From: DATKCA01 sp035544675
Lineage (GTDB): Bacteria > Acidobacteriota > Thermoanaerobaculia > Gp7-AA8
Reading direction: 5' to 3'
Assembly (NCBI GenBank): GCA_035544675.1
Contig: DATKCA010000088.1
Span: 1-22,202, forward strand
Length of the DNA: 22,202 nt
The stretch's first letter is position 1, and every line of letters begins with the position of its first letter. Made by a program: the position numbers and the translations under genes. The notes under the pieces are model-generated. The model was not told the origin of the DNA. It was given only the letters and a program-made list of their open reading frames with translations, and searched no databases. Below, piece after piece: positions 20,177 to 22,202 of this stretch.

Positions 20177-22202
20177 ATGAAACTCCTCGTCCCTCTCGCG
20201 CTTGCCCTGTGCCTAGTCACCACCGCGATCGCCGACACCAACGTCTCCGGCACGATCAACACGGACACGACCTGGACCGCGGCGGCCAGCCCCTACCTCG
20301 TCACCGGCACCGTCACCGTCGCCTCGCCCCGCACCCTCACGATCGAACCGGGCGTGACCGTCAAGTTCAACACGAACACTGGCCTCACCATCAACGGCCG
20401 ACTCCTGGCGCTTGGCACCAGCGCCGCCAACATCACGTTCACAGCCGCCGCCGCAACGCCGACTCGAGGATCCTGGCAGCCCATCCTCCTGAACGGCGGC
20501 ACGAATCCGGCCAGCGAGCTGACGTACGCCACCATCTCCTACGGCGGCAGCGGCAGTTCCACGGGCATCGTCCGCATCGCGTCGGGCGCCGCCACGCTCG
20601 ACCACGTGACCATCACCGAATCCGCCACGGCCGGCATCTACTCTCTCACCGCCGGCGCCGTCACGCTCACCAGCATCACGGTCGCGAACTGCACCGGCGA
20701 CGGCTTGCTCGCCGAGACGTGGAGCGGCAACCTGACTGGCCTGCACACGATCACCGACGCCACCTTCGCCACGAACGGCGGGCACGGCGTCAATCTAGGC
20801 CGCGCCGGCCGGGCGAGCATCACCGGAACCACCTTCACGGACAACACGAATTACGCCGTGGGCGCGGAGCCCGGCACGCGCCTGGACGCACTGACCGCGA
20901 TCACCGCGTCCGGCAACGGCGGCGGCGCCAAGAACGCGGTCGGGTACCGGACCGGCACCATGAATGCGCGCGACGAAACGTGGCAGGCGAGCAGTGTCCT
21001 TGCCTACGTCATCGTCGGCGGGAATGTCGTGGTCGGGAGCGGCCGCACCCTCACCATCGAACCCGGCACGACGATCAAGTTCTCTGCAAACACGGGCATG
21101 ACGGTGCAAGGCACCTTGCTCGCTGTCGGCACGAGCACCAACCCGATCACGTTCACCGCCGCTGCAACCGCACCCGTGCGCGGCTCGTGGCGGAACATTG
21201 ATGTGAACGCGGGCACCAATCCCGCCTCCCGCCTGGAGCATGTCACGGTCTCGTACGGCGGCTCTGGGTACCTCTTCCGCGTCTGGAATGGCACGGTCGT
21301 AATCGAGCACTCCACGTTCACGGAGTGCGCCGGCATCGGCGTGAGCTCGCACGGTACGGGCGCCGTCACGCTCACGGCCAGCACGATCTCCAACTGCAAC
21401 TCCCACGGCCTGTACATCGAAGACGTCTACGGCAACCCCGGCCCGCACGTGATCACCGACTCTACGATCACCGGCAACGGCGGATACGGCATCTACGTCG
21501 CGCAGCGTGGGCGTGCCAGCGTCACAAACACCGCGATCAGCGGCAATACGCTCGGCGGCCTCACCTCCGATACCAGTGCTATCGATGCCCGGTACTGCTA
21601 CTGGGGCGCGCCCACCGGCCCCGGTGGTTCAGGGTTTGGGACCGGCAATTCCGTTAACACTAACGTCCTCTTCGAACCGTGGTTCGCGGCGGCGCCGGCA
21701 GGAGCGCACCGCTTCAGCACGTACAGCATCACGAACCGCACCTTCAACCCCACGATCAGCACCACCTCCAACCCGAGCTTTGGGGCGACTGCCGCCGGGG
21801 ACTGGACCGTGACCGTGCTCAACGCGTCGAGCACCGCGGTGCGGACGTTCACCGGGACCGGCACGACGGGGTTGGTCAGCTGGGATGGCAAGGATACTGC
21901 CGGCACGACGCAGCCGAGCGCGAACTACACCTACGAGTTTGCAAGCAGCGCAACCCTCGTCCCGATGCGCGCCCGGACCATTCTGGACACGACGCGCCAG
22001 CTGACCCTCACCGGCTTCGCCGGCACGCCCGCGTACCTGAGTCCCAACGCTGACGGCATCCAGGATACGAGCCTACTTGCGGGTACGACGACATTCGACG
22101 ACCTCACCTGGAGCCTGGCTGTGAAAAACAGCGGTGGCTCGACCGTGCGCAGCGTCGCCGGGACCGGGCTTGTCACGTTCACGTGGGACGGACGCAACGA
22201 CG
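20177..22202 (+). CDS. Secreted right-handed beta-helix and FlgD-Ig protein (3' end outside window)
   Basis: I translated this from ATG 20177; 675 codons are open to the window edge. MKLLVPLALALCLVTTAIA is a signal peptide with cleavage before DTN. Two beta-helix modules follow, about residues 35-270 and 275-500. Each opens with TLTIEPG-x-T-x-KF, then ITFTAAA, RGSW and SYGGSG, offset by 714 bp (238 codons). The second closes with YCYWGAPTGPGG, a motif typical of right-handed beta-helix surface proteins. FlgD-Ig-like modules follow, marked by VSWDGKDTAGTTQPS, YLSPNADGIQDTS and FTWDGRND. AAGGAGT lies 11 nt upstream of the start. Such architecture fits a large surface or secreted protein, perhaps an adhesin or polysaccharide-binding protein; what lies beyond the edge (anchor, RHS-like repeats or toxin domain) is unknown. 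Confidence 0.85.
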   Translation, partial: MKLLVPLALALCLVTTAIADTNVSGTINTDTTWTAAASPYLVTGTVTVASPRTLTIEPGVTVKFNTNTGLTINGRLLALGTSAANITFTAAAATPTRGSWQPILLNGGTNPASELTYATISYGGSGSSTGIVRIASGAATLDHVTITESATAGIYSLTAGAVTLTSITVANCTGDGLLAETWSGNLTGLHTITDATFATNGGHGVNLGRAGRASITGTTFTDNTNYAVGAEPGTRLDALTAITASGNGGGAKNAVGYRTGTMNARDETWQASSVLAYVIVGGNVVVGSGRTLTIEPGTTIKFSANTGMTVQGTLLAVGTSTNPITFTAAATAPVRGSWRNIDVNAGTNPASRLEHVTVSYGGSGYLFRVWNGTVVIEHSTFTECAGIGVSSHGTGAVTLTASTISNCNSHGLYIEDVYGNPGPHVITDSTITGNGGYGIYVAQRGRASVTNTAISGNTLGGLTSDTSAIDARYCYWGAPTGPGGSGFGTGNSVNTNVLFEPWFAAAPAGAHRFSTYSITNRTFNPTISTTSNPSFGATAAGDWTVTVLNASSTAVRTFTGTGTTGLVSWDGKDTAGTTQPSANYTYEFASSATLVPMRARTILDTTRQLTLTGFAGTPAYLSPNADGIQDTSLLAGTTTFDDLTWSLAVKNSGGSTVRSVAGTGLVTFTWDGRND
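20333..21760 (+). repeat. 714-bp internal duplication in the beta-helix gene
   Basis: The stretch beginning ACCCTCAC at 20333 is matched by ACCCTCAC at 21047. Similarity runs through the EPG, TFTAAA, RGSW, GTNPAS and SYGGSG codons of each copy. The copies are in frame and diverged, indicating an old module duplication. The right boundary given here is approximate. Confidence 0.65.

Overview
This is a GC-rich bacterial chromosome segment with tightly packed genes. Many stops and starts overlap by 4 bp (ATGA or GTGA). I see no rRNA, tRNA, CRISPR array or transposase. Protein style and the abundant short palindromes and tandem repeats at gene ends resemble Acidobacteriota or similar deep-branching environmental bacteria. 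That placement is an inference with moderate to low confidence.

Left part (1-10280), ion homeostasis and sensing. A minus-strand operon encodes a sensor histidine kinase, a NarL-type response regulator and a CPA2 cation/proton antiporter that runs off the left edge. Divergent from it lie a Pal-like OmpA lipoprotein and a 65-aa coiled-coil protein. A minus-strand trio follows: a winged-helix regulator and two small membrane proteins (DUF5985-like). Then come a plus-strand ClC chloride channel/antiporter with CBS domains, a MarR regulator (minus) and two overlapping CPA2-like transporters (minus).

Centre (10469-17861), compatible-solute and turgor island. Five overlapping plus-strand genes encode glucosyl-3-phosphoglycerate synthase, a mannosyl/glucosyl-3-phosphoglycerate phosphatase, a second glycosyltransferase, a MscS-like membrane protein lacking the beta domain, and a sodium:solute symporter. 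Facing them are a voltage-sensor cation channel with a non-canonical filter and a full MscS channel. Together these cover making a glycosyl-glycerate osmolyte, possibly extending it, moving it across the membrane, and releasing turgor. With the antiporters and the ClC protein, nearly everything from 1 to 17861 could serve osmotic, ionic or pH stress.

Right part (17895-22202), different in character. It starts with what looks like the 3' remnant of a broken minus-strand gene, then about 490 bp without a gene. A stand-alone AraC-type DNA-binding protein follows, then an AT-rich leader, a secreted FlgD-Ig-like protein whose signal peptide seems to begin at a non-ATG codon, and a secreted beta-helix/FlgD-Ig protein with a 714-bp internal duplication that runs off the right edge with no stop. 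This looks like an accessory surface-protein locus.

Short repeats (heptamer arrays, perfect 8-19 bp inverted repeats, a 15-bp stop-codon duplication) sit in most gaps between 4384 and 16815.
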